A DNA stretch of 8,603 bases, from the NCBI GenBank assembly GCA_046050405.1, contig JBJOPY010000007.1:1-8603 (forward strand). The letters are read 5' to 3'. Both the position numbers and the translations under genes were made by a program. The notes below the pieces were generated by a model, which worked only from the letters and a program-made list of their open reading frames with translations, was not told the origin of the DNA and did no database searches. The DNA is from JADKCL01 sp046050405 (GTDB taxonomy: Bacteria > Bacteroidota > Bacteroidia > J057 > JADKCL01). Positions 1 to 7,254 of the stretch are shown here, one piece after another. Each line of letters begins with the position of its first letter. The stretch's first letter is position 1.

Positions 1-107
1 CTTAGGTCCAACTTTGGCCGTGAAATTCAGGAAAGTGTGAATAAATTTACCCCTTCTTTCGAGAACTACAAGCTCAAAGATACGTTAAAGTTTATAGATG
101 AGTCCCA

Positions 108-842
108 ATGGCTGAGAGCAAAATCATCACACCCTACCAAGACATCCACCGCTCCAAGAAGGACCAGGTGACTGAGATGTTTGATAAAATTTCTCCCAGC
201 TATGATTTTCTGAACCATGCCTTGAGCTTGGGCATGGACATTCGCTGGCGGCGCAGGGCGATCAAGCTCCTGAAGCCCTATCGTCCGGAGACTGTCTTGG
301 ACATTGCCACAGGGACAGGCGATTTCGCTGTGGAGGCGATGCGCCTGAATCCCTCCAGGGTGATCGGGATCGACATCTCGGCGGGCATGCTGGAGGTCGG
401 GCGCAAAAAGATCGAAAAGCGGAACCTTTCCGATAAGATTGAAATGATCCTGGGCGACTGTGAGGCATTGCCCTTGGATGACAACTCCATCGGAGCCGTG
501 ACGGTGGGCTTTGGTGCACGGAATTTTGAGCACCTGGAGGTCGGGCTCGGAGAGATTCTCCGCGTTCTCAGGCCGGGACATGCGGCAGCGATCCTCGAAC
601 CATCGGTTCCCACCAGGTTCCCAATGAAACAAGTGTTTTCAGCCTATTTCAAATGGCTTCTGCCCACTCTGGGTCGTCTGGTTTCCGGCGACCAACGCGC
701 TTACACCTATCTTCCTGAGTCTGTCAAGGCCTTCCCCAATGGGGAGGAATTTGTTGCGATCTGCAGGAAGGTGGGCTTCAGAAAATGCCGATATCAACCA
801 CTCACCTTGGGTATATGTTCCCTTTACATCCTCGAAAAGTAG
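108..842 (+). CDS. ubiE: Demethylmenaquinone methyltransferase (UbiE/MenG family)
   Basis: Cytoplasmic SAM-dependent C-methyltransferase that converts demethylmenaquinone to menaquinone, the main respiratory quinone of Bacteroidota. The product is 244 aa, normal for the family. The first UbiE signature is at residues 32-47 (YD..N...S.G....W), with Asp44 where the classical pattern has His. SAM-binding motif I follows at 63-72 (VLDIATGTGD), the acidic post-I strand at 87-91 (GIDIS), and the second signature at 152-166 (RVLRPGHAAAILEPS), where His158 replaces the usual second Gly. The ATG at 108 is chosen because the family starts just before the conserved KKDQV.EMFD.I..SYD segment; the ATG at 98 is in another frame and stops almost at once. 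The 3' end overlaps porT. The upstream 107 bp is AT-rich (about 38% G+C); TAAATTTA at 42-49 is only a weak promoter candidate. Family assignment is firm; menaquinone rather than ubiquinone as product is inferred from the phylum. Confidence 0.96.
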   Translation: MAESKIITPYQDIHRSKKDQVTEMFDKISPSYDFLNHALSLGMDIRWRRRAIKLLKPYRPETVLDIATGTGDFAVEAMRLNPSRVIGIDISAGMLEVGRKKIEKRNLSDKIEMILGDCEALPLDDNSIGAVTVGFGARNFEHLEVGLGEILRVLRPGHAAAILEPSVPTRFPMKQVFSAYFKWLLPTLGRLVSGDQRAYTYLPESVKAFPNGEEFVAICRKVGFRKCRYQPLTLGICSLYILEK

Positions 843-1531
843 CGCTCTCCTTTTCGTTTGTCATCGTCTTGTCCCTGGGGTTGCTGCGTGCGCAGAGCTC
901 CCATTATTTTGATTATCGCCCTTTCAATCTGGGCTTCACCATGGGGATGTGCGTGGCACGGTACGAGATGAAGGAGCAAATCAATCAGGTCGATCCTGGG
1001 ACAGGTCGGGTGGTCGCCCGGGTTTCCACCATGGGCAAGCCAGGGGTGTACCTTGGGCTGATCACCAACCTCCGTCTTGCCAAGTATTGGGACTTGCGGT
1101 TCATGCCCTCGGTATCGCTGGAACAGAGGGACTTCCTCTTTTACATGGATTCCACGACCGTCCGAACAGATCCGGTGGTTCAGAAAAAGATCGAATCCAG
1201 CAACCTGAACCTGCCGTTGACCATCAAGTTCAAATCCGATTTCTACCGCAACACCCGGGTATGGGTTCAGTTTGGACTGCAACCCTCCCTGAACCTCGCC
1301 AGTAGCAAGAAGGTTCGGAATGACCTCGATTTGCTGAAGGTGAACAACTTCGACCTGCAATACGTGGCTTCCGTAGGCATCGATCTCTATGGCGAAAAGC
1401 TGAAACTGTCGCCTGAATTTCGATTCACACGCGGGCTTTGGGACATATATGTCCCTGAACGGACCCGATTCCCAAAAGCCATTTCCAGCCTGATCTCCCA
1501 GCTCCTGGTGTTTTGCCTCAATTTCGAGTAG
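815..1531 (+). CDS. porT: PorT-family outer-membrane protein, type IX secretion component
   Basis: PorT is an outer-membrane beta-barrel-type protein needed for type IX secretion (T9SS) and gliding in Bacteroidota. The 238-aa product starts with a Sec signal peptide: basic HPRK, a hydrophobic stretch to LGLL, and a probable cut after LRAQ at residue 27. A PorT-like start follows (YFDYRPFNLGFTMG, about 31-44). The rest is alternating beta-strand sequence, for example LNLPLTIKFKSDF and QYVASVGIDLYG, ending LLVFCLNFE, as expected for a barrel. The frame is open from an ATG at 785, but the ATG at 815 gives the compact signal peptide, so 815 is preferred. No Shine-Dalgarno is evident. It overlaps the end of ubiE by 28 nt in another frame, which suggests translational coupling; ubiE-porT adjacency is also known in other Bacteroidota. 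PorT is rather variable in sequence, so the call rests on motif, size and neighbour together. Confidence 0.85.
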   Translation: MFPLHPRKVALSFSFVIVLSLGLLRAQSSHYFDYRPFNLGFTMGMCVARYEMKEQINQVDPGTGRVVARVSTMGKPGVYLGLITNLRLAKYWDLRFMPSVSLEQRDFLFYMDSTTVRTDPVVQKKIESSNLNLPLTIKFKSDFYRNTRVWVQFGLQPSLNLASSKKVRNDLDLLKVNNFDLQYVASVGIDLYGEKLKLSPEFRFTRGLWDIYVPERTRFPKAISSLISQLLVFCLNFE

Positions 1532-1590
1532 CAGTCAGTCACGCCGCCCGGCAGTGTCGGGACTCCGACTCCATCCATCGCCGTCCTTCT

Positions 1591-1605
1591 CGGGGGTATT
1601 CCCCG
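1591..1605. terminator. Short GC hairpin downstream of porT
   Basis: CGGGG (1591-1595) and CCCCG (1601-1605) form a perfect 5-bp stem with a GTATT loop, 60 nt after the porT stop. A weaker 4-bp CCCG/CGGG hairpin lies just upstream, near 1547. There is no T-tract after either, so function as an intrinsic terminator is uncertain. Confidence 0.25.
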
Positions 1606-1695
1606 TGCGTTGCGGCATTTGGGAATCAGACTCACCCTCCCCCCATAAATCATATCCATTGCCAGAAGATAGCGCCCGAAAGCAGGATTTTCACT

Positions 1696-1703
1696 ACCTT
1701 CGG
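1696..1703 (+). promoter_or_regulatory. Possible -7 promoter element (TACCTTCG) for the dipeptidase gene
   Basis: TACCTTCG matches the Bacteroidota -7 consensus TAnnTTTG at all but one fixed position and lies 72 nt before the dipeptidase start. No TTG at the expected -33 distance was found; the nearest, at 1659-1661, is too far away. Only a candidate. Confidence 0.25.
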
Positions 1704-1729
1704 CATCGAAATGGAGGGGCGTCCCCAGG

Positions 1730-1746
1730 ATGCAGCCCTCCTGCAT
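1730..1746. promoter_or_regulatory. Perfect 6-bp hairpin in the dipeptidase leader
   Basis: ATGCAG (1730-1735) and CTGCAT (1741-1746) pair perfectly around a CCCTC loop, ending 28 nt before the dipeptidase start codon. If transcription starts near 1710 this would form in the 5' leader. No riboswitch class is recognised. Confidence 0.3.
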
Positions 1747-1774
1747 GAAGTAAGAATTCGTCAAAGCCTAGGAA

Positions 1775-3142
1775 ATGGAAAACATCAAATCCGTCATTGC
1801 AGCCAACAAGGATCGTTTCTTGGAGGAGCTGCTGGAGCTGTTGCGCATCCCCAGTGTGAGTGCGGATCCTGCACACAAGGGCGATGTCCTGAAGACTGCG
1901 GAGTGGTTACGGGACCACCTGTTGAAACTGGGGCTGGCCAAGGCCGACCTCTATCCCACCGAAGGCCACCCCGTGGTGTACGGGGAGACAGAGCAGCGGG
2001 CCGACCGGCCCACCGTGATGGTGTATGGCCATTACGACGTGCAGCCACCCGATCCGATGGAGCTGTGGGCGAGCCCGCCCTTCGAACCTGTCGTCAAGGA
2101 TGGAAACATCTACGCCCGTGGCGCATGCGATGACAAGGGACAGATGTTCATGCACCTGAAGGCGGTCGAGGTGCTGCAGGCGCTCGGCGACCTTCCCTGC
2201 AATGTGAAATTCATGATCGAGGGCGAGGAAGAGGTGGGTTCCGCGAACCTGGGGACCTTCATCCGGCAGCACCTTGACCTGTTGCGCTGCGATATCATCC
2301 TGATTTCCGATACCTCCATGATCGCCAATGACATCCCGTCCCTCACGACGGGGCTGCGTGGATTGGCCTACATGGAGGTCTTCGTCACCGGCCCTGTGCG
2401 GGACCTGCACTCCGGCACCTATGGCGGCGCAGTCGCCAATCCCATCAATGTGCTGTGCGAACTGATCGCATCGCTGAAGGATCAGCACCAGCACATCACC
2501 ATTCCCGGATTCTACGACGATGTCCTGGAACTGTCACCTGCGGAGCGCCAGAAGATGGCCGAGCGCCCCTTTGACCATGCGGCGTACTGCTCAGACCTGG
2601 AGATCGCCGAGACGAGAGGGGAGAGGGGATACTCTGTCATCGAGCAGGTTTCCATTCGTCCTACCCTGGATGTCAACGGAATCTGGGGCGGTTACACGGG
2701 CGAAGGTGCCAAAACGGTACTGCCGAGCAAGGCCGCCGCGAAGATTTCCATGCGACTGGTCCCGAACCAGCACCCGGACAAGATCGCAGCGCTTTTCCGG
2801 CAGCACCTGGAACGCATCGCCCCTGCAGGTGTGAAAGTCGAAGTGAAGTACCACCACGGGGGCTGGTCGGTCGTCACCCCGATGGATTCCATTGGCTACA
2901 GGGCTGCGAGCGCAGCCATCGAGGAGAGCTTCGGGAAGCCACCGATCCCGACGCGGGATGGCGGCTCCATCCCGATCGTGGCTATGTTCCAGGAGTTGCT
3001 GGGCGCAAACACGGTCCTCATGGGTTTTGGGCTGAACAGCGACGCCATCCATAGCCCGAATGAGAAATACGGGCTGTTCAACTATTACAAAGGCATCGAG
3101 ACGATTCCCCTGTTCCACCAGAATTTTGCAGCGCTCAGATAG
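1775..3142 (+). CDS. Cytosolic M20-family dipeptidase (CNDP2-like metallopeptidase)
   Basis: Predicted dizinc or dimanganese dipeptidase that hydrolyses dipeptides in the cytoplasm, serving peptide salvage. The product is 455 aa with no signal peptide, as usual for M20 dipeptidases. The full active-site set can be placed by comparison with mammalian carnosinase-like enzymes: His86 and the activating Asp88 in GHYDVQPPDP; bridging Asp119 in RGACDDKG; catalytic Glu152 and metal-binding Glu153 in EGEEEVGS; Asp179 in ILISDT; His212 in DLHSGTYGG (dimerisation-lid and substrate contact); and the last metal ligand His426 in AIHSPNE. The lid domain is about 190-395. The start follows GGAA directly; an upstream hairpin and weak promoter element suggest its own transcription unit. 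It converges on the ABC transporter gene. Dipeptidase is favoured over DapE or ArgE because of overall length and the GHYDVQPPDP..LW motif; the exact substrate is unknown. Confidence 0.92.
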   Translation: MENIKSVIAANKDRFLEELLELLRIPSVSADPAHKGDVLKTAEWLRDHLLKLGLAKADLYPTEGHPVVYGETEQRADRPTVMVYGHYDVQPPDPMELWASPPFEPVVKDGNIYARGACDDKGQMFMHLKAVEVLQALGDLPCNVKFMIEGEEEVGSANLGTFIRQHLDLLRCDIILISDTSMIANDIPSLTTGLRGLAYMEVFVTGPVRDLHSGTYGGAVANPINVLCELIASLKDQHQHITIPGFYDDVLELSPAERQKMAERPFDHAAYCSDLEIAETRGERGYSVIEQVSIRPTLDVNGIWGGYTGEGAKTVLPSKAAAKISMRLVPNQHPDKIAALFRQHLERIAPAGVKVEVKYHHGGWSVVTPMDSIGYRAASAAIEESFGKPPIPTRDGGSIPIVAMFQELLGANTVLMGFGLNSDAIHSPNEKYGLFNYYKGIETIPLFHQNFAALR

Positions 3143-3191
3143 GCTGCCAAGCCTGCCGAAAGGAACATTGGGGTCAAACCCTAGGAGTCGG

Positions 3192-3258
3192 GTGCCCAAG
3201 GCACAAGACCCGCCGGAGGTGGGCTCTCATCTTCCAGGAGCGCACTGGAATGCGGCTC
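3192..3258. terminator. Cluster of three short hairpins between convergent genes
   Basis: Three stems sit in the 181-bp gap between the converging dipeptidase and ABC transporter genes: GTGCC/GGCAC (3192-3204, 3-nt loop); CCCGCC/GGTGGG with one G-T wobble (3209-3223, GGA loop); and GAGCGCA/TGCGGCTC with one bulged G (3238-3258), followed by TGATTTAA. None has a proper T-tract. Their position suits a shared bidirectional termination region, but this is inferred. Confidence 0.35.
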
Positions 3259-3323
3259 TGATTTAAGGAAGAGGCTGAATCCGCACTGGAAAAGAGGGTG
3301 TAGCTTCCATCATTCAGGCCGGC

Positions 3324-5150
3324 TCAATCTGCAAACTGGTGATCGTAGAGGCTGCGGTAGCGTCCGCCCTTGGAAAGAAGTGCCTGATGTGTTCCATGCT
3401 CCACAATCCGCCCGCCCTCGACCACGAAGATCTGGTCTGCATCCATGATCGTGCTGAGGCGGTGGGCAATCACCAGGGTCGTCCTTCCACGCATCAGCAC
3501 TTCCAATGCGGACTGGACCAGCCGTTCCGACTCTGAATCCAAGGCGGAGGTCGCCTCGTCCAGAATCAGGATGGGTGCGTTCTTGTAAATCGCCCTGGCG
3601 ATGGAAAGTCGCTGCCGCTGGCCACCGGAGAGCTTGGTCCCGCGCTCGCCGATCACGGTTTCATACCCCATCGGCAGATGTGCGATGAATTCAGCGGCAT
3701 GTGCGATCCTGGCGGCCTCCTCCGCACGGGCACGGTCTGGATGGCTGTCCCCGTACGCGATGTTCGCCAGCACGGTGTCATTGAAGAGGATGCCTTCCTG
3801 GGTCACGATGCCGATCGCACCGCGCAGGTCTGGCACCCGCAGGCTGCGGATGTCCACCCCATCCACGGTGATCCTTCCGGCGACAGGGTCGTAATATCTC
3901 GGCAACAGGTCGGCCAGGGTCGATTTCCCACCCCCGGAGGGCCCCACCAAAGCGATCTTCTGGCCTTTTTCGATCACCAGGTTTACATCTTGCAGCACGT
4001 ACTCTTCCCTTTCGTAGGCGAAGGAGACATTTTCGAAGCAAATCCGACCGGAGAACTCCTGCATGGGCACGGCATCGGGCATCTCCTTCACGTCCTCCGG
4101 AATCCGTAGGAACTCTTCCACCCGCTGGAAGGATGCCACGCCACGCTGTATCCGCGAGAGGGCCGAACTGAACGTCTTGATCGGCTGGATGAAGGATCCG
4201 AACAAGGCAACGAACCCGATGAACGAGGAAGGCATCAATTCGCCTTCCCCTGAAAGGATCAGGCTGCCGCCGTAGAGGATGATCGTGACCACGACCCCGA
4301 CGCTGAGGACCTCGGTCAGCGGGGAGGCCATGTCGCTGCGCCGCTTCACCGAGACCATGAGGTCACGGTATTGATCGTTCATCTCCCCGTAGCGGTTCCG
4401 CTCGTACTTTTCGGTCCGGAACGCCTTTACGATCCGGATTCCCGAAACAAACTCATCCACGATCGCGATCAAGACACCCAACCGCTCCTGGCCTGCCCTT
4501 GCCTTTCTTTTCAGGGACTTGCTGATGTAGTTGATGAACAGTCCTGTCAGGGGCAGGACCAGAAGGGTAAACAGCGTCAATTTCCAGGAGATCATCAGCA
4601 GGCTGGCCAGGATCAAAGCCATTTGGATCGGGTCGCTGACCATGTTTTGCACCGTGCCGATCACAGACTCCTGGACGATTTGCACATCGGTGACCAATAC
4701 ATTGATGATGTTGCCTTTCCGCTTGCCGGTGAAAAAGGACATGCTGAGGATGCTCAGATGCTCGAACAGGCGCGTCCGCATCCAGTGAATAACGCCCTGC
4801 TCGAAAGGCGCGATGAAGTAGGAACTCAAGTAACGGAACAGGCTTTTCAGGAAGATGGAGGCTCCGAGTGTAGCACAGAGGCCGTACAGCACCCTGGTCT
4901 TGCCATGGGCGACCACCAAGTCCGCGATGAAAATATATCCCCGCTCCATCCAGGAGGGATCGGCACTCGCCCTCGCGGAATCGACGATGGCAGAGGCGTC
5001 TGCCTGCTGAAAAAGGATTTGAAGGAAGGGAATGACCAGCGCAATCGAGAAAATGCTGAAGACGTTGTACACGATGAGGCAGGCGAATCCCAAGATTCCT
5101 TGGGCGAGAAAGGGTTTTCCATAGCCCAGAATGCGCAAGTATAGCTTCAT
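3324..5150 (-). CDS. MsbA-like ABC exporter (fused permease and ATPase half-transporter)
   Basis: Inner-membrane type IV ABC exporter that works as a homodimer; in this family the usual cargo is lipid A core or other lipids, or hydrophobic compounds. The product is 608 aa. The transmembrane domain covers about 1-345, with hydrophobic helices near 17-47, 74-110, 165-210 and 280-320. The nucleotide-binding domain has Walker A at 403-411 (GPSGGGKST), Q-loop Gln451 (IVTQEGILFND), signature LSGGQ at 507-511, Walker B ending Asp531-Glu532 (ILILDEATSALDS), and switch His563 (IAHRLST). All catalytic residues are present, so it should be active. The start ATG at 5150 gives a normal N-terminus (MKLYLRILGYGKPF). 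It is divergent from rbfA across a 37-bp spacer with its own TAnnTTTG element. MsbA is the closest functional guess, but the cargo cannot be read from sequence, so no symbol is assigned. Confidence 0.92.
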   Translation of the reverse strand: MKLYLRILGYGKPFLAQGILGFACLIVYNVFSIFSIALVIPFLQILFQQADASAIVDSARASADPSWMERGYIFIADLVVAHGKTRVLYGLCATLGASIFLKSLFRYLSSYFIAPFEQGVIHWMRTRLFEHLSILSMSFFTGKRKGNIINVLVTDVQIVQESVIGTVQNMVSDPIQMALILASLLMISWKLTLFTLLVLPLTGLFINYISKSLKRKARAGQERLGVLIAIVDEFVSGIRIVKAFRTEKYERNRYGEMNDQYRDLMVSVKRRSDMASPLTEVLSVGVVVTIILYGGSLILSGEGELMPSSFIGFVALFGSFIQPIKTFSSALSRIQRGVASFQRVEEFLRIPEDVKEMPDAVPMQEFSGRICFENVSFAYEREEYVLQDVNLVIEKGQKIALVGPSGGGKSTLADLLPRYYDPVAGRITVDGVDIRSLRVPDLRGAIGIVTQEGILFNDTVLANIAYGDSHPDRARAEEAARIAHAAEFIAHLPMGYETVIGERGTKLSGGQRQRLSIARAIYKNAPILILDEATSALDSESERLVQSALEVLMRGRTTLVIAHRLSTIMDADQIFVVEGGRIVEHGTHQALLSKGGRYRSLYDHQFAD

Positions 5151-5154
5151 TTCG

Positions 5155-5162
5155 TACCTTTG
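5155..5162 (+). promoter_or_regulatory. -7 promoter element TACCTTTG for rbfA
   Basis: A perfect match to the Bacteroidota TAnnTTTG -7 consensus, 25 nt before the rbfA ATG, predicting a very short leader of about 20 nt. No TTG-like -33 box is visible at the expected distance. It overlaps the opposing element of the ABC transporter gene in one near-palindrome. Confidence 0.5.
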
Positions 5163-5164
5163 GT

Positions 5165-5172
5165 CAAAGTTA
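5165..5172 (-). promoter_or_regulatory. -7 promoter element TAACTTTG for the ABC transporter gene
   Basis: On the minus strand TAACTTTG is a perfect TAnnTTTG match ending 14 nt before the transporter ATG, so the mRNA would be nearly leaderless. Eighteen nt further upstream is TTT (5191-5193), one base off the TTG -33 box; it lies inside the first codons of rbfA. Confidence 0.5.
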
Positions 5173-5187
5173 GATAAAATAGACAGG

Positions 5188-5547
5188 ATGAAAGAGTCGA
5201 ACCGTCAGAAGAAGTTTGGGAAGCTGCTCCAGAAGGAGATGAGCGAGATCTTCCAGCGGGAGATGCACCTGAAGGGCTCCCCCATGCTCACGGTGACAGT
5301 GGTGAGGGCTTCCCCGGATCTGAGGATGGCCAGGATCTTCATCTCCGTGTTTCCGGACGAAAGGGGTGTGACGGCCTTGGCAGAGCTGGAATCCCGCCAC
5401 CGTGAGATCCGTTCCATGCTGGCGGGCCGCATCAAGCAGCAGGTGCGCTACATCCCCGAACTCCAATTCTTCCTGGACGACACCCTCCTCGAGGTGGAGA
5501 AAATGGAGGATCTGCTCAGCAGCCTCCGAAAGCCATCCCAGGATTAG
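5188..5547 (+). CDS. rbfA: 30S ribosome-binding factor A
   Basis: RbfA binds the free 30S subunit and helps the late maturation of the 5' end of 16S rRNA; it also matters for cold adaptation. The 119-aa product matches the family in length and has its typical pattern: N-terminal helix with RQKKFGKLLQKEMSEIFQRE (residues 6-25), strand MLTVTVVRASPDLRMARIFISVF (about 33-55), the middle helix HREIRSMLAGRIKQQV, and R.IPELQFFLDD at about 87-98. These form the single KH-type fold. The ATG at 5188 follows the promoter element closely and gives the normal N-terminus; the in-frame ATG at 5131 lies inside the opposing transporter gene and upstream of the promoter, so it is rejected. It is followed after 22 nt by the permease gene, a pairing also seen in other Bacteroidota, and the two are likely one operon. 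Confidence 0.95.
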   Translation: MKESNRQKKFGKLLQKEMSEIFQREMHLKGSPMLTVTVVRASPDLRMARIFISVFPDERGVTALAELESRHREIRSMLAGRIKQQVRYIPELQFFLDDTLLEVEKMEDLLSSLRKPSQD

Positions 5548-5569
5548 GGCGGTCGCCCCTGTTTCTTGC

Positions 5570-6931
5570 ATGTGCTCCATCCACGAATACATCCTCCTCG
5601 GCCTGCTGCTCACCGTCGTCCCCGTGGCGGCGATGGCCATCGCCTTCCTGAACACGAAGTTTGTCCTCCGCAAGCTCATGGGGATGATCCTGGGCAAGGT
5701 GCCCGCCTATATCGCTGACCGCTACTTGTTTTCAAGGCAGAATCGCAACGCCATCAACATCATTTCCTTCATCTCCGTGCTGGGCATCACCTATGTGACC
5801 TACGTCCTGATCGTGGTGCTGTCCATTTTCAATGGATTCCAGGGGTATATCGAGGGGATGTACACCGCCTTTGATGCCGACCTGCGGGTGATGCCTGCCC
5901 GTGGCAAGACAATGTCCGAGTCGGATTCCCTGCTGGCGGTGCTTTCGGCCCTCCCGGGGGTGAGTGCGGTCTCCCCCACGGTCCAGGACAAGGCCATGCT
6001 GTCCTACTTCGACAAGCAATACATGGTCGAGGTCAAGGGCGTGAAGCAAGACTACCGCAAAGTCAACCGGCTGGACACCCTCGTCTATGAGGGGGACTAC
6101 GCCTTTGAAGGTGTGGACGGAAGGCCCCAGGCCATCCTGGGCGGCTCGGTGGCCTACTTCATCAATGCGCGCATCAGCGATCGCCTGAATCCGATGAAGC
6201 TCTGGGCGGTGGGCGACGCCTCTGACCTGATGACCAACCCCGAGCAGGCGGTAAGGGGCAAGGATCTGTTCACCGCAGGCTATTTCAAGGTCCAGATGGA
6301 ATACGACACCCGGTACATCATCACGGATTACGCCTTGGCGCAGGACTTGTTCGATTGGAAAGGCCGGGCATCCACCTATGAGATCGCATTGAAAGATTTC
6401 CATGATGCTGAGCCAGTGGCCAGGGAACTCCGCAAGAAACTCGGCCCCCGGTACGAGGTGCAGACCTGGTTTGACATGCACCAGACCCTGTTCCAGGTGA
6501 TGCAGAATGAGAAGCTCGTGGCCTATTTCATCCTGACCCTGATGCTGCTGATCGCGGCGGTGAACATCATCGGCGGCCTGTCCATGATCATCGTGGAGAA
6601 GACGCGTGACATTGCGATCCTTCGTTCCTTGGGTGCTCAGAAGAAGACGATTCGGCGGCTCTTCATCGTGGAGGGGGTGTTTGTGGGGGGAATCGGTGGC
6701 GTCGCAGGCATGATCAGTGCCGGCGTATTCACCTGGCTGCAGTCGTCCGTGGGGGTCGTATGCCTGAACGGGGGCGAATCCTTCTCGGACATCCAGTACT
6801 TTCCCATCGCGGCATGGTGGGGCGACTATGCGTTGACCTCGATCACCGTGTTCGGCATTTCCGTGCTCGCAGGGATCCTCCCAAGTGCCAAGGCCGCGAA
6901 TACCAATATCGTGGTGAGCTTGCGGAAATGA
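5570..6931 (+). CDS. LolC/LolE-like ABC transporter permease (FtsX/MacB superfamily)
   Basis: Inner-membrane permease of the type VII ABC group. LolC/E homologues extract lipoproteins from the inner membrane together with the LolD ATPase; no ATPase is encoded nearby. With the ATG at 5570 the product is 453 aa. The usual family N-terminus is at about 43-68 (VPAYIADRYLFSRQNRNAINIISFIS), then helix 1 (66-90, ending VLSIFNGFQG), a large periplasmic domain (about 91-315), and helices at 316-341, 365-395 and 418-440. The cytoplasmic coupling segment MIIVEKTRDIAILRSLGAQKKTI is at about 339-361. An extra hydrophobic segment at 7-27 precedes the family start. Starts at 5678 or 5684 would remove it, but codons 5570-5677 are in frame, have G or C at nearly every third position, and fill the gap to rbfA, so the longer form is preferred. 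The start choice is the main uncertainty. Confidence 0.87.
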   Translation: MCSIHEYILLGLLLTVVPVAAMAIAFLNTKFVLRKLMGMILGKVPAYIADRYLFSRQNRNAINIISFISVLGITYVTYVLIVVLSIFNGFQGYIEGMYTAFDADLRVMPARGKTMSESDSLLAVLSALPGVSAVSPTVQDKAMLSYFDKQYMVEVKGVKQDYRKVNRLDTLVYEGDYAFEGVDGRPQAILGGSVAYFINARISDRLNPMKLWAVGDASDLMTNPEQAVRGKDLFTAGYFKVQMEYDTRYIITDYALAQDLFDWKGRASTYEIALKDFHDAEPVARELRKKLGPRYEVQTWFDMHQTLFQVMQNEKLVAYFILTLMLLIAAVNIIGGLSMIIVEKTRDIAILRSLGAQKKTIRRLFIVEGVFVGGIGGVAGMISAGVFTWLQSSVGVVCLNGGESFSDIQYFPIAAWWGDYALTSITVFGISVLAGILPSAKAANTNIVVSLRK

Positions 6932-7005
6932 GGGAGAGGCCTGGCCAAATCCTCTGAGCACGCCCTTGCGGGTTGCCCATCCTCGTCCGGCCTCACCCTT
7001 CCGAA

Positions 7006-7023
7006 CCTTCGACTAGGCTCAGC
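7006..7023. repeat. REP-like fragment with TTCGAC...GCTCAG core
   Basis: CCTTCGACTAGGCTCAGC resembles the short TTCGAC(A/T)NGCTCAG-type repeats often scattered between genes in many bacterial genomes, usually as inverted pairs. Only one half is present here. Membership of a repeat family cannot be shown from one window. Confidence 0.35.
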
Positions 7024-7182
7024 TGTCGTTTGCGAGGGCAGGCTCCCCTGAATTCAACCGGCGATGCCTTTGGAAAATCGATCCTTCTGTATGCAAAGAG
7101 CACAGAAAACGGTGGGCGATGGTCTTGGGAAGCCTGCCTTTGCCTTCATGCCAATCCCGTCTTCTTCGAATTTCAAATCCCT

Positions 7183-7203
7183 GGGTGGGGTAGGGTGGAG
7201 GGG
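7183..7203 (+). other. G-quadruplex motif
   Basis: Four G runs (7183-7185, 7187-7190, 7193-7195, 7200-7203) are separated by loops of 1, 2 and 4 nt on the plus strand, fitting the canonical G3+N1-7 rule with short loops. It lies 3' of the permease gene on that gene's sense strand, so it could form in the mRNA tail as well as in DNA. Confidence 0.6.
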
Positions 7204-7254
7204 TGCTGGAGGAAGTCCCGAGGGTGGGAGCCACCATGGCCTCCTGCGGAAAAG

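Noticed and set aside
1..171. Open frame from the left edge that would end inside ubiE
   Set aside because: It has no stop for 56 codons, but the first 107 bp is AT-rich, the translation resembles no known protein, and it would overlap ubiE by 64 nt. More likely an upstream regulatory region.
4371..5144. 257-codon plus-strand open frame opposite the ABC transporter gene
   Set aside because: It is the antisense shadow of the transporter gene, is rich in Asp/Gln/His, and has no recognisable domain.
5732..6961. 409-codon minus-strand open frame opposite the permease gene
   Set aside because: Long antisense frames are expected opposite GC-rich genes. Its His/Gly/Asp-rich translation matches no family, while the plus strand encodes a clear permease.
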